NCBI RefSeq assembly: GCF_033807575.1
Contig: NC_084717.1
Location: 7,441,692 to 7,505,691 of the forward strand
Source: Cydia pomonella
Lineage: Eukaryota; Arthropoda; Insecta; Lepidoptera; Tortricidae
Reading direction: 5' to 3'
DNA: 64,000 nucleotides
Position numbers and translations under genes: made by a program. Positions 41,826 through 52,700 of this stretch are shown here, in pieces (position 1 is the first letter of the stretch; every line of letters begins with the position of its first letter). A model generated the notes under the pieces. That model was not told where the DNA came from. It was given only the letters and a program-made list of their open reading frames with translations, and ran no database searches.

Positions 41826-44800
41826 CTACTCAAGAGCCTTTTTGACCATTTCCATGTGTCGGATGATGGAGCTTATGGGTAGCCTTTTGAATTCCTTTGG
41901 TTCCAGATAGCCTGCTCCAAAGTCTTTCATTCTTTGTCTGGCGAGGGCGTGACATTCACACATTAGGTGTGTTACTGTCTCTTCCTCTTCACCACACATT
42001 CGACAATCGGTGTTGTCAGAGTGTCCCATCCTGGCCAAAACCCCTTTGACCCCATAATGGCCCGTAAACACCCCTGTTATAATTTGGAGTTGTCTCCTGC
42101 TAAGTTTCCATAGCTTTTTGCTCCAACCGGAGTCTACTTCTTGTATGAAGAGCTTTGAGTGCTTTAGACCCGTCAGACTGTCCCATTCTTTTTGGTGTCT
42201 CGTCCTAGTGTGGTCTTTAATAGCCGTTATAATGGTTCCCTGTGAGAGCCCCACGAATGGTTCCGGACCTATGTGGTTACTTGCGGATCCGGCTCTGGCA
42301 AGTTCATCTGCATTTTCATTGCCTATGAATCCCTCGTGCCCTGGAATCCATACCAGTTGCACTCTATTTTGTCTTCCAAGCTCGTTCAGAGCTTGGACAC
42401 CATTGTACACCAGTCTAGAGTCCACTCTGGGCGCCCTGAGCGCCTTGAGTGCAGCCTGACTGTCACTGAGTATATAGATATTCTTCCCTTGGGTTTGCCT
42501 AACTATATTCTCATGCACACAGGCAATTATAGCGTACGTCTCGGCTTGGAAGACAGTAGCGTAATTACCCATGCTTATGCTACAACTAAAGTCATTTGCA
42601 TAAATGCCTGCCCCCGTACCAGATACTGTCTTGGACCCGTCTGTGTACCATATGATGTCGTTTTCATCCGAATTTGGTGCTTGAAGACCTTCGGTCCATT
42701 CAGCCCTTGTTGGAACTTTAACTTCAAAATTCTTACGGAACACAAACTTGGGTTGCATCTTATCGCAGCCCATATTCGTTATCCTTTCCATGAAATTGTC
42801 ACATTCCATGTTTGTGTGTTTAGTCTTTGGCTTGCTATCGCTCCATAGGCCGGTTAGAGCCAGCCTGTGTAGCGATTTCCGCGCCTCAGATTGTATCACC
42901 AGATGTAGCGGCGGGAGGTCTAGCAGTACCTCCATCGCCGCTGTTGGCGTTGTTTTAAACGCCCCGGTAATAGCCATGCATGCTGTTCTCTGTATTTTCA
43001 TAAGGTTCTCCCTGCATGTGCTCTTTAGTGTCCTTGTCCACCATGCCAGGCATCCGTACAAAATGATAGGTCTTACCATCATGGTATAGATCCATCTTAG
43101 TACCTTTGGGTTTAAACCCCATGTTTTCCCATATGCCGTTCTACACATTCCAAACACTCTCAGCGCCTTGGTTGTGGTAAGTTCGACATGCTTCCTCCAG
43201 TTCAGTTCTTTATCTAGTGTTACACCTAGATATTTCACTTCATCGGACATTTCCAGTACCCTTCCATAAAGCTTCAGTTGCTCCATGCCATTGAGGGTCT
43301 TTTTCCTGGTAAACGGTATTACCACTGTTTTGCCTGGGTTGATAGAGAGTTGATGGCTGTTGCACCATCTCTCCACTTGCTTCAGTGCCGTATTCATGAT
43401 TCCTGATACTGTTCCCGGGAATTTCCCGTTTACAAGAATCACTAAATCATCTGCATACCCTACCGTGTATGTTGGGCCTTTGTTAAGTTCTTCCACCAGT
43501 GAGTTCACTACCAGACTCCAGAGAGTCGGTGACAGAACTCCACCTTGTGGGCAGCCCTTCGTGGCCGTTGCTAATATTTCGTCTCCCATAAGGGAAGATT
43601 TCATTAGTCGGCTATTTAGCATGTTACCGATCCATCTGCAGATTGTCGGTTCTATGCCGTGTTTAGATGCTGCGGTATTGATTGCCTGATACGTGGTGCG
43701 GTCAAAAGCCCCCTCCACGTCTAGAAAACTGGCCAAGCATAGTTCCTTATTTTCTATTGCCTGTTCCGCTTTGGCTGTCACCAGGTGTAGTGCTGTTTCA
43801 GTTGATTTACCTGGCTGATACGCACACTGCAATTGGTGTAGTGGATGTCTCTTAAGAGGACCATCCCTTATGTGTCTGTCTACCAGTTTCTCCAGTGTTT
43901 TAAGGAAAAATGATGACAGACTTATCGGCCTGTACGATTTGGCTTCTGTGTAATCTGCCTTGCCTGGTTTAGGCAAGTATGTCACTTTTACCATCCTCCA
44001 GACACGTGGCACGTGTCCAAAGGCTATGCACGCTCTGTACAGTCTACCTAAGTGTGGTATTAGTACATTGGCACCTTCTTGTAGTAGTATGGGGTAGATT
44101 CCATCTGGCCCCGGGGCTTTGTATGGCTGAAATGTTGATAGTGCCCATTGTATCTTATTGTGATCTACTACTTTTTTAGACGTGTCCCAGTTGTACCTGG
44201 TTGTGCTACTGGATTGTTCCATTGCACTGATTGCTACATCGTCCGTTACGCCCTGATGTATTATCGAGCCTGGGAAGTGTGTTGTACACATAACTTTAAG
44301 GGTCTCTAACCCCGTTTCAGTCATTCCTCCGTCCCCTCTTCTAATGGAAGTAAGCGGAACTGACTTTGTCGTGGCTAGTGCTTTTGTAAGTCTCATACCT
44401 TCCGGTATGGACCTGATTTGATCGCAATGGTTCATCCATGCTTTTCTTTTTGCTTTCCTCACAGCTTTGCTGTATTCTGTGAGTTTTAGCGCGTAATGTT
44501 CAAAGTCATTAGTCCTTTTAGCATCGTTGAAGACTGCCCTGGTTTCCTTCCGGAGTTTTGCGATCTCCGGGTTCCACCAAGGCACCCTCTTCGCCAGAAT
44601 TTTCTTTTCCGGGCAGTTGTTAGACCAGGCTGTATAGACAGCTTGTACTATTTTGTCTGCTTCAAATTCTATGTCAATGATAGAGTTTAGCTTACCTTTC
44701 GGCTCTCCTAGTTCCACCTTCAAGTCGCTTTTAAAAGCTAACCAGTCGGTGTTCCTGGGATTCCGTTTACGTATAGTTCCTAATTGAGTTTTAGTCTTAT

Positions 44801-45464
44801 ACCTAAAGCATATGTATCTGTGGTCTGATAAAGAGATTTCCCCAGAGACATACCATGAACTAATCTTATTGCTCGCGTTGTTGGACGCTAGCGTTATATC
44901 AATAACCTCACCCCGTCTAGCATTAACGAATGTTGGTTCATTGCCTTTATTTAATAATTGTAAGGAAGAGCTTACCAGAAAATCCAGTACCTTCTCCCCT
45001 CTTCTGTTGACGTCCGAGCTTCCCCAGATGACATGATGCGCGTTCGCGTCGCAGCCAATGATCAGGTCGGTGTTCGCTTGGCTGCCGTAGTCAGCAAGAT
45101 CCCGTAGCTGCCCAGTGATCGGATCCGCTGCCTCGTAGGGAAGGTAGGCTGATGAGATGATTAGTGCCTTACCCCCCCCCTTGTTTTGGATCTTGACCGT
45201 AGTCAGATCCCTGGAACAGAAAGCATGTAGAAGCATAGCATCAATGCCATTTTTAACATAAATACATGTCCTCATATTACTCTCAGGACAAACATAAAGC
45301 AATGTCCCGCCAGTACCGTTTAAGCCTCTTATCTCGCCTTTGTAGATATATGGTTCTTGAATAAGGGCAATATCAAACTTGTCGCTTTTTAACTGCCTAG
45401 CCAGAAGGGCGGTGGCTGCTTTATTGTGTTGAAGATTTATTTGTACACACCTTAGACCCTCCAT
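41826..45464 (-). CDS. LINE ORF2: endonuclease, reverse transcriptase, RNase H
   Basis: 1212 residues, intact. N-terminal APE-type endonuclease (about 1-225) with N10, E37, GCDAN (D139, N141) and SDH (213-215), expected to nick target DNA. Reverse transcriptase (about 440-760) with SYRPISL, FLDVEGAFD (580-588), GCPQGGVLSP and YADD (670-673). RNase H (about 935-1060) with D942, E975, D1001 and D1053, plus WIPGHEG and NENADELA. A C-terminal Cys/His cluster (C1154, C1157, H1166, C1169). The ATG at 45464 lies 9 nt after the ORF1 stop and in the same frame. Stop is TAG at 41826-41828. The long opposite-strand open frames here are shadows. Confidence 0.96.
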   Translation of the reverse strand: MEGLRCVQINLQHNKAATALLARQLKSDKFDIALIQEPYIYKGEIRGLNGTGGTLLYVCPESNMRTCIYVKNGIDAMLLHAFCSRDLTTVKIQNKGGGKALIISSAYLPYEAADPITGQLRDLADYGSQANTDLIIGCDANAHHVIWGSSDVNRRGEKVLDFLVSSSLQLLNKGNEPTFVNARRGEVIDITLASNNASNKISSWYVSGEISLSDHRYICFRYKTKTQLGTIRKRNPRNTDWLAFKSDLKVELGEPKGKLNSIIDIEFEADKIVQAVYTAWSNNCPEKKILAKRVPWWNPEIAKLRKETRAVFNDAKRTNDFEHYALKLTEYSKAVRKAKRKAWMNHCDQIRSIPEGMRLTKALATTKSVPLTSIRRGDGGMTETGLETLKVMCTTHFPGSIIHQGVTDDVAISAMEQSSSTTRYNWDTSKKVVDHNKIQWALSTFQPYKAPGPDGIYPILLQEGANVLIPHLGRLYRACIAFGHVPRVWRMVKVTYLPKPGKADYTEAKSYRPISLSSFFLKTLEKLVDRHIRDGPLKRHPLHQLQCAYQPGKSTETALHLVTAKAEQAIENKELCLASFLDVEGAFDRTTYQAINTAASKHGIEPTICRWIGNMLNSRLMKSSLMGDEILATATKGCPQGGVLSPTLWSLVVNSLVEELNKGPTYTVGYADDLVILVNGKFPGTVSGIMNTALKQVERWCNSHQLSINPGKTVVIPFTRKKTLNGMEQLKLYGRVLEMSDEVKYLGVTLDKELNWRKHVELTTTKALRVFGMCRTAYGKTWGLNPKVLRWIYTMMVRPIILYGCLAWWTRTLKSTCRENLMKIQRTACMAITGAFKTTPTAAMEVLLDLPPLHLVIQSEARKSLHRLALTGLWSDSKPKTKHTNMECDNFMERITNMGCDKMQPKFVFRKNFEVKVPTRAEWTEGLQAPNSDENDIIWYTDGSKTVSGTGAGIYANDFSCSISMGNYATVFQAETYAIIACVHENIVRQTQGKNIYILSDSQAALKALRAPRVDSRLVYNGVQALNELGRQNRVQLVWIPGHEGFIGNENADELARAGSASNHIGPEPFVGLSQGTIITAIKDHTRTRHQKEWDSLTGLKHSKLFIQEVDSGWSKKLWKLSRRQLQIITGVFTGHYGVKGVLARMGHSDNTDCRMCGEEEETVTHLMCECHALARQRMKDFGAGYLEPKEFKRLPISSIIRHMEMVKKALE

Positions 45465-45473
45465 TTCGGCGTT

Positions 45474-47075
45474 TTACTGTTTGGTGGTGCTGAGATCAGC
45501 AGCCACCTCCTGGACCGTGTCGTCGAAGGACATGGGTGACATGGTGCCCTCCAGGTAGAGTTCCGCTAGGCCACGCAAATCCTCTGAGCCCGCCATCGAT
45601 GAGATCGGTGACGACTCTCGAGCCATGCGCGGTCCGGCATAGTCCTCCCCGAATTGCACCATGCTCCCCGCCTCCTCCAACTGGCCCCCAGCCTCCTCCA
45701 CAGGTGCGCCACTGGTTAGCAGCGCCTCCTGTTCCGGGCCCCCCCCTGTCGCCACAGCTACCGTAGCCTCTTGGGCTACCTCCCCCCCCTCCCTTGCTTC
45801 CCCGCAAGGCTCGACCTCAGCCCCCCCAAGCCCCTGCTCCCTCCCTTCTTCCAGGAGCTTGAAGTGGCTGGTGTCGAGCCCCGAGTGCAGAACATAGTCG
45901 GCCTCCTTGATGACGGTGGCCGACACCCGGTCCATCAGTACGATACGCCTGGTGGTCGGCCCCGACCCCACGGTGTCGACTATTTTCCACTCACTTGTGC
46001 GCAGTCCGGGGTGTTTCTTCTGCAACACTCTGAGGGCCCTCGCGATGTCCTGACTGCCATCGATCATCGTTCTCCAGGCCATCTTGACCGGTTTCGGCAG
46101 ATCCTTGGCACTCACGACCTTCAGGCGCAGCCCGGCAATCTCCCCACCTCCGATTACCGTGCTGAGCCATGCCGCGGCATCCCTCCCCTTGCAGGTCACG
46201 TGGAGCGCGCCCCCCACGAGGTTGCCTAGCGTGATGTCGGGCATGGGTTCGGCGGCCTCATCAAGAAATAGGAGCAGGGCTCCTATGATGGCCGGCATAT
46301 GCTCCTGCACCACCTTTACGGCTGGAAAGGCCACTGGGACGATGGCCATCTTCTCGCTCGCTGCAACTTCCGCGAACGACCCCCCCACCCTCGTTCTTTT
46401 GGAGTCACCAGCGAGCAGAGACGAGTCGCCACTGGCCCCCAGCGGCCTTTTATTCTGTAGCCTTCCCGCCCCACTTGTGGAGGGTCCGGCTACCGGTTGT
46501 GCGTCCACCTTTGCTCGCGCCTTCGCACGCCTCTTCTGCCTCCTGGACATAGCGGCTCCTCCACCCGACTGCATGCCCACGCCCGTAGGCATGGCCGTGC
46601 CGTCAAAGGCGCCCGGAGCATTGCCAGCAGGATTTGGAAGCGGTGCTCCCGCTCGCTTCTCGCAGTAGGCCATTGTTCCGCTGCCTACTCCTCCGGCACC
46701 TGCGCTAGTCGGTCCCCCTAGGGGAACTTGCTGAACGCATCCGCTTTTCAACCCTTGGGGAAAAGGTCGGGTGGTACCTTTGGAGTGGCCTGCTCCACCA
46801 TGGCCCCTGGCTTTCGCGCCGTGCGCGTCCTCCGTCCTTGCGGACCTCCACACTCTGTCGCCACCTGCTCTCGCGTTCCTGTCAGGGACAGGCCCACTAC
46901 CAGCTGGTGCGGCAGCCTTTGCGCTAAGCGCCTTTGCCTCATCCCGTACGGGTCCGGCTTTTCCTCCTGCTTCCGTCGTTTTAGGTAGATTGTTCTCCAT
47001 AAAACCTCCATTGAAATTTTCAGCAGACTGGCTCCCCACCCTCCCTGGAGCCTCATATTTGGGATGCTTTGACAC
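45474..47075 (-). CDS. LINE ORF1: RNA-binding-type protein, DUF4780-like
   Basis: 533 residues. The first 175 are low-complexity, rich in Gly, Ala and Pro; a strongly basic stretch (about 176-190, SRRQKRRAKARAK) follows; about 255-410 forms a folded domain (VVQEHMPAIIG, LHVTCKGRDAAAWL, LKVVSAKDLPKPVKM, HFKLLEEGREQ) that resembles the DUF4780 domain of insect retroelement ORF1 proteins. The tail is acidic. No CCHC zinc knuckle is present. By analogy it would coat element RNA; that is inference. It ends with TAA at 45474-45476, in frame with ORF2. GC-rich codon use contrasts with the AT-rich flanks. Confidence 0.85.
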   Translation of the reverse strand: MSKHPKYEAPGRVGSQSAENFNGGFMENNLPKTTEAGGKAGPVRDEAKALSAKAAAPAGSGPVPDRNARAGGDRVWRSARTEDAHGAKARGHGGAGHSKGTTRPFPQGLKSGCVQQVPLGGPTSAGAGGVGSGTMAYCEKRAGAPLPNPAGNAPGAFDGTAMPTGVGMQSGGGAAMSRRQKRRAKARAKVDAQPVAGPSTSGAGRLQNKRPLGASGDSSLLAGDSKRTRVGGSFAEVAASEKMAIVPVAFPAVKVVQEHMPAIIGALLLFLDEAAEPMPDITLGNLVGGALHVTCKGRDAAAWLSTVIGGGEIAGLRLKVVSAKDLPKPVKMAWRTMIDGSQDIARALRVLQKKHPGLRTSEWKIVDTVGSGPTTRRIVLMDRVSATVIKEADYVLHSGLDTSHFKLLEEGREQGLGGAEVEPCGEAREGGEVAQEATVAVATGGGPEQEALLTSGAPVEEAGGQLEEAGSMVQFGEDYAGPRMARESSPISSMAGSEDLRGLAELYLEGTMSPMSFDDTVQEVAADLSTTKQ

Positions 47076-48001
47076 ATCAGGGATACCAGGCTGCTATAGC
47101 ATCCCAGAGTGCGTTGCCCATGAATCCGCACGGTGCCAAAACCATAGTCAGCTCCACAGCCGACACAGGAATCGTGCTCCGCCGATTACAGACCCCTACA
47201 CCCCAGGACACTCGCCATGCGGCCATCTGACTGGACACAACAGCCGATTGATCTTGACTGGCTAAGACAAGACCTCCCGTGTGAGATGAATCTAGAGCCA
47301 AAGGAACTTCGTCTAACGGGGATAACGACTACAGACCCCCGCTTCGAAAAACCTGCTCCCAGGACCTCCTTCTCCACCCGTACGGGTCCCCGCGCACGGC
47401 ACAAACACGCGGGTGGCATTCTACCGCTAATCATCCTTCTTTGTGGATGAGAAGCCCGCTGCGACATGCCACGTCATCGCTTACGGCTGATTATACGGGA
47501 TATGGATCATTATTTGGGGCGCCTCCAACCTTCCCGCCACTGTAGGCTCGCCTCCGTTAAAGAAGACGCTCCTACAGTGGCTTCTCAGTATTGGCACGCA
47601 AATAAAGACCCATCTGAGGGATAGGGATAGGTTGGGATTACATGGAGGGTATTCTTTACACTGGTTCACCTACCTGGCCCAGTTGTAGATGGAGTCATGC
47701 GGATGACAACACCTACCTCCGAGCCCGATGTTCGATCCGTTGTAAAGCTTACCCCAAGGTGGCCCAACTGGTTGTTTCCGTTCTGCCTGTTTCTACGGTA
47801 GAACCAGGCAGTTAACAGGCAGTAACCTCGGGAAGGAGCACAACCAGTTTTGCCTCGAGGTTCTCCGCAACTTGTGCTCCCCCCGAGACCGTTCACCATG
47901 CTAACTACCGGACAGGTAGCTACCATAGAGACAGACCCATCGCAAGCAGCGACCGGTCGCAAATTATTCCTTGCACATGGACCCACCTCCGCCCAAGGGG
48001 C
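47076..48001 (-). promoter_or_regulatory. LINE 5' leader / internal promoter region
   Basis: GC-rich, without a long conserved frame, and bearing several inverted repeats: CCACTGTAGG/CCTACAGTGG (47537-47582), and GGGAAGGAGCACAA/TTGTGCTCCCCCC (47829-47884). Full-length insect LINEs carry internal promoters here, so this is the likely promoter and structured leader. No specific box can be named. Confidence 0.55.
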
Positions 48002-48009
48002 GGAAGGTA
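48002..48009. repeat. Candidate LINE target duplication, 5' side
   Basis: GGAAGGTA, matching 41717-41724 at the other end of the element. Confidence 0.65.
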
Positions 48010-49713
48010 GAGTAGATTACACTGTTGTATTTTTGAGTTAGATAGGAGTTTGTGATGGCATATTGCTTAGAATGTCGGGTGGGTCATGTTTGGTTAGTCA
48101 ACCAGTAACAAGCGAACGAGACGCAGCTTGTCCTAGCCCGGAGACAGCCAATCAAATCTCTTTGTTTCCAGCGGATTCAGCATGCACTGTTAAATATTCA
48201 ACGATTTATCAATCAAATCGTCAAAGGTAAAGCAGCAGAAATGGTTGAACCACGGGCCGAGCCCGACACTGAAGCTAACCATTAAATAAAACCACGAGTT
48301 TAAGTCAAGTTTTGCTAAAATGTTGGACTCGTTTTGTCCACTCCCGCACACATTAATTTGTATGCAATTTGGAATGCATCGACATAAAATAAGTGAGTCA
48401 AATGACCCTTTTATTATCACCTTGTATGTAGTCAAATAAACAGCGGTGGTAATGTTTAGCAAAGTTCACTACATCGTTAAATTAATTATATGTGCATTTT
48501 GTACTGATATATTCGTTAACTGAGCAGACTACTAACGATCAAGAATTCATAATAAATCCACTCACTTATTTATACTCGAAAACGTCTACCGAAAAGTGAC
48601 GGGCAAACTAACAGAGTAGCATGCGAATTGAATCTGAATACATTGTCGGCATAACTAAAGAGGTTGTCAGTGTTTGCTGCAGGCCGTAGGCCCAGACTCC
48701 ATTTTATCCTGAACCCCCTTGCACTGCAAATTGATACGATACGACATCTGTGAGGGGTCGGAACGGTGCATGCGGGGGTCCGTTGAAATTTGCTATCTAA
48801 TAGCATTGGGTTGTTCCAGGCGACTGCTTGACTGACAGTCCCCTGTGCGGATGTCGGTTGATACATTGCCATCGCACAACAAACAACAAAAGCAATATCT
48901 ATTTAGACAATTTACGGCGAAGGGTTTGGATTCTTAGCCTGACATTTTATTAAAATGAATCAAGAGATCAACTCCATTTTTCGATTTTTCTTTTGTTTTC
49001 AAATATAGAACTCACTTATTTTCTGTCAGAATTGAAATCTGATGATGGAATCTATACCATAAGATAATCGACGGAACATCCTAGAATTCGTAGGTATTCG
49101 CATATTTTTCTATTACTCGTGTTGGTATTTTATGCCCTCCGGCCGGAAAGCGTCAACTTTCGGTCCGCTGCGCTAAACGAAGCTACCGCTTTCACACAAT
49201 TCTGCACAATACAGCCCGGCCAGTACAAGAAAACCTCAAATCACAATGGTGGCTAGTTTTTGAATTTCGAGTGCTCGATCGTGTGACTCCCTTCAACAGT
49301 ATCTCCACTACTAAGCATTTATTATAAAGTCAACTAAACAGTGGTCAAAAATTAGCATTTCGCGAATTACACAAATACACAGACTTTCAAGTGACGAAAT
49401 CGAGCGCTCAAAATTCAAAAATCGGCCCCATGTTTGTCTAAATTACTATGCGTTCTGAAACATTTCTTACAATACGACCAATGATAAAGGGAGTGTCATG
49501 GTCATGTCAACGACTGATACAGATACTTTTGGCCTTGACCTGGAAGTTTATTCGCCTGACCAATCAATCTGATGAATGACAATATAAATACTAAGAGCCT
49601 TATTGGTAAGCAAAATTTGGGTGCTAATGGGTTGAGCAAAGATGTCGAACTTAATAATAAGTAGGTACATTCTGTCACAAAATAAATACGAGTTGGCTAT
49701 CACATTCTTTACT
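48010..49713. other. Intergenic region 3' of the protease gene
   Basis: No gene is supported. A CpG-rich repeat-like stretch (CTCCGGCCGGAAAGCGTCAA, about 49138-49157) stands out. I see no canonical AATAAA on the minus strand near 49714; CCAATAAGG at about 49600-49608 is the nearest variant. The frames at 48190-48872 (minus) have no motif. Confidence 0.4.
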
Positions 49714-52700
49714 TTACAGGTGTGTGTTGATGAAGTCGGTAAATGAAGTCACCCTGGCGAATGCTGATGGGAAAATCAGCTGGCAGCCGAACGCGATGCC
49801 GAAAGATGTGATTCCAACCTAGAGTTAAAAAAATGCACTTAATGAAAAATGTTTAACCACACAAAAGCAACATGAGGACAAAATAATACTTATAATTAAT
49901 TAATTAACCAGGAGGCAGAAACACATAATGATCAAAACAATGCAGTGTGTAAATCCAATACGGGCAATAAATTAAACCAGATAAAGAATTTATAATTTAC
50001 CCGTGTTATTATGAATAAGAAGTTTTTTTAAAGTTACACTTAAAAATGACAGCGTACTTAATTTTAAAAAAAATACCGAACAGCAATGTACTTACCTACT
50101 GCAAACATTAATAGACAACATTACGAGACATTACGAGATATGGGCTTTTATACTACCTGTCAAGCTGTCAACAAGCGTTGACAGTTACAATAAAAAGCTC
50201 GTATCTCGTCGCTTAAGCGTTGCGGAATTATTTTATACGGTTAATGTTTTAAATCATTGTATTTCTAAACAAAAGTAATCTTAATATACTTCTTAGGTCC
50301 TATGCCAGCACCGCTTGAAGGTATTGAATTTACACACTGTATAGTTTTATTACGGTTCTTTTTTATAGAGTCAAAAAAATCAGTCCTCCGGTTACAGAGA
50401 GCCTATCATAACAATCGTACAACAACGATCAAAAAGAAAAAATATATCGGGGTATCGTGATGACAGATGCTAGGAAAAGTCACGTGATGGTTTCCATACT
50501 TCCGATTTCGATTTTATTTCACTTTCGATTGGCGTTTTCCATCACAAAAATTCAGTTGGCTAGGTCCTCTGGTTACGTAGCCAACGTTTCAATCGTTAAC
50601 GCTCCGTAGCGAACGAAACGCTACTGTCACTGTCGCACTAAAGGCTAGTCGAGTGGCGAGAACATGGCGAGAATTTGTGACTTTGCATGCCTAAAGGGTC
50701 CTTATGCTCTTATAAAATCAATCGCTTGACTATTTCTATCGCTCCCCGAGCCCCGTCCCTTTACAAAATTTATCCGTCTTGAGAAGGAATAGTTCATTGC
50801 ATTATTCCTGCGACTTCAACTCCATCGATCTAAAATACCGCTATTTTAAATAGATGTTCAACTCACCAAAATAGGTCTTCCGTCCCTGTACACAGCCAAA
50901 GGTCCACCAGAGTCACCGCTGCAGGTGCCCACACCGCCGAACCCGCTGGTGCAGATGTTGGACTCTTGGATCACGAATGGAAAGCCGATGGAACAGGCGC
51001 TGTTGGTGATCACGTTAAGCGTGACGTGACTGAGATACTGGTTGGTTGTGAGGGAACCGCCTGCAATGCAAATAGGAACACACTTCTTCAGCTCAAATGT
51101 AGAGTCAAACCAAGATAAGTTGACACCAATTTTGGCAGCCCAGACAGTGCAAGTGTTATCTTAAACGTCAAACTTCTGTGAAATTTTGACGTTTACTTAA
51201 CACTTGCACAGGCTGGGCTATCAAAATCTCTGCCAACTTATCTTGGTCTGACTCTACATAAATCGAAAAGAAAAGCAGACACCGTAAGATTAATCTACTT
51301 TAATCTATTTTAGCCAATCTGTGAACATTTCAACTGTCTATCTATCACGGTTCATGAGATACAGCCTGGTCACAGACAGGCAGTCAGAGAAACAGACAGA
51401 GGGACAGTGGAGGCTTAGTAATAGGGTCCCGTTTTTATTACCCTTTGGGTACGGAACCCTAAAAACGAGAACGGTTAATAGCTAAAACCAACCAAATGAC
51501 ATTATGTATATGTACCCAGTTAATCCCGATGGCTATAGTTACTCTCCGGAGTAAAAATAATTATGGTATCATAGAAATCTGGACTTTCTTATTTAATACG
51601 TACGACTTACCATCAGAAGTCAGACCAAATCCAGAAGCAATGGCAATTTCGCCAGCGAAGGTTTCGCTCAGCTGGGATCCTGACGGCAGAGCGATAGGGG
51701 CAATAGTTGCTGAAAACAAAAGTATTGTTTTTACGACAAGGCATTGACTGAGAAGGTACCAGGGTACCTTACAGGGTTACTGTACAGTTTGTACCTGTTG
51801 TGTACTAGGTTATATGGTGCTAAAAGTTGCATAAAATCGACATGATAAACGATGTAGCGAAATCTATAGAATAAATGACGATGGCGGGCACATACCTGAC
51901 GTAGCAACCGCCGTAGGCAAGTAAATAACAGCAATGTCGTTGCGAATGAGCGCTGGGAGCCAACTGGGATGGGTCACTACAACGCTGGTCTGAAGCCTGG
52001 TGCCACCCGTGAACAGCTGCACGGTACCCAGCACTACTGTAAAGCGCCAGGCCTGGTGCTGCCCATCGGACCAGCAGTGGGCAGCCGTCAGCAGGCGTTG
52101 GTTGTTGACGAGTACGGCCCCGCAGACCGCTTGGCCGGTAAAGCCGATGAGGTCAATTAGAAGGCCAGCCTGCACGTGCAATAATTATAGGTTCAGACCT
52201 TGTTCAGACTACAATCTCTCACAAAGGTGAAGTAATTAAAACTGAACGGACCTTTACTAAATTAAAATGTTTCGGCTATAATAGGTCCTTATAGTTCGTG
52301 ACATCCACGATGACGCGCATCAGATTTGTCAAATCTAATCTTTAATAACATGACATTACGAGTCAAGTTACGCGTCTTCGTGAATGATAAAATCTATAGT
52401 GTAGGTACCTACTGGTAAATATATGTTTCGGTGATTTTATATAGATTTATTACTTTGGTATCACTGAAAACCCCCGGCAACATCATTAAAGGGGACTTCT
52501 TCTGGTCGCATAACCACTTTTGTCATATTTTTAATTCTCATAATACTTTATGCATAAAATTGTAAGTCATAAAAATCTTTAGTCAGATTTATTCCTGCGC
52601 ATAACTGGGTTTTTGTCATAAATGAGTTTTGTCATAATTTTTATAGTCATTAATTTAATTCGCATAAAATTTTAGCTTAGGTTCGTTAGGTATGCATAAA

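Larger units (their letters stand above)
41725..48001 (-). mobile_element. Full-length non-LTR retrotransposon
   Basis: A 6.28-kb element read on the minus strand: GC-rich 5' leader (47076-48001), ORF1 (45474-47075), ORF2 (41826-45464), a short 3' UTR and a GATAA-repeat tail (41725-41743) instead of poly(A). Flanking GGAAGGTA copies define both ends. The enzyme set (APE endonuclease, RT, RNase H) places it in the I/R1/Loa assemblage of insect LINEs; the RNase H and the ORF1 type argue for a Loa- or I-like clade, not settled. Both ORFs are intact and the leader is present, so it may be a complete, recent copy. Confidence 0.9.

Noticed and set aside
42118..43689. Long plus-strand open frames opposite the LINE ORF2
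   Set aside because: They lie entirely antisense to an intact protein with all expected catalytic motifs and show no motifs of their own.
45496..47467. Several GC-rich open frames on both strands over LINE ORF1 and its leader
   Set aside because: High GC leaves few stop codons in any frame. Only the 45474-47075 minus frame has a recognisable domain and the right position before ORF2.
47900..48001. HDV-like self-cleaving ribozyme at the LINE 5' end
   Set aside because: Some LINEs have one, so I looked, but I could not fit the nested double-pseudoknot pairing to the first 100 nt with any confidence.
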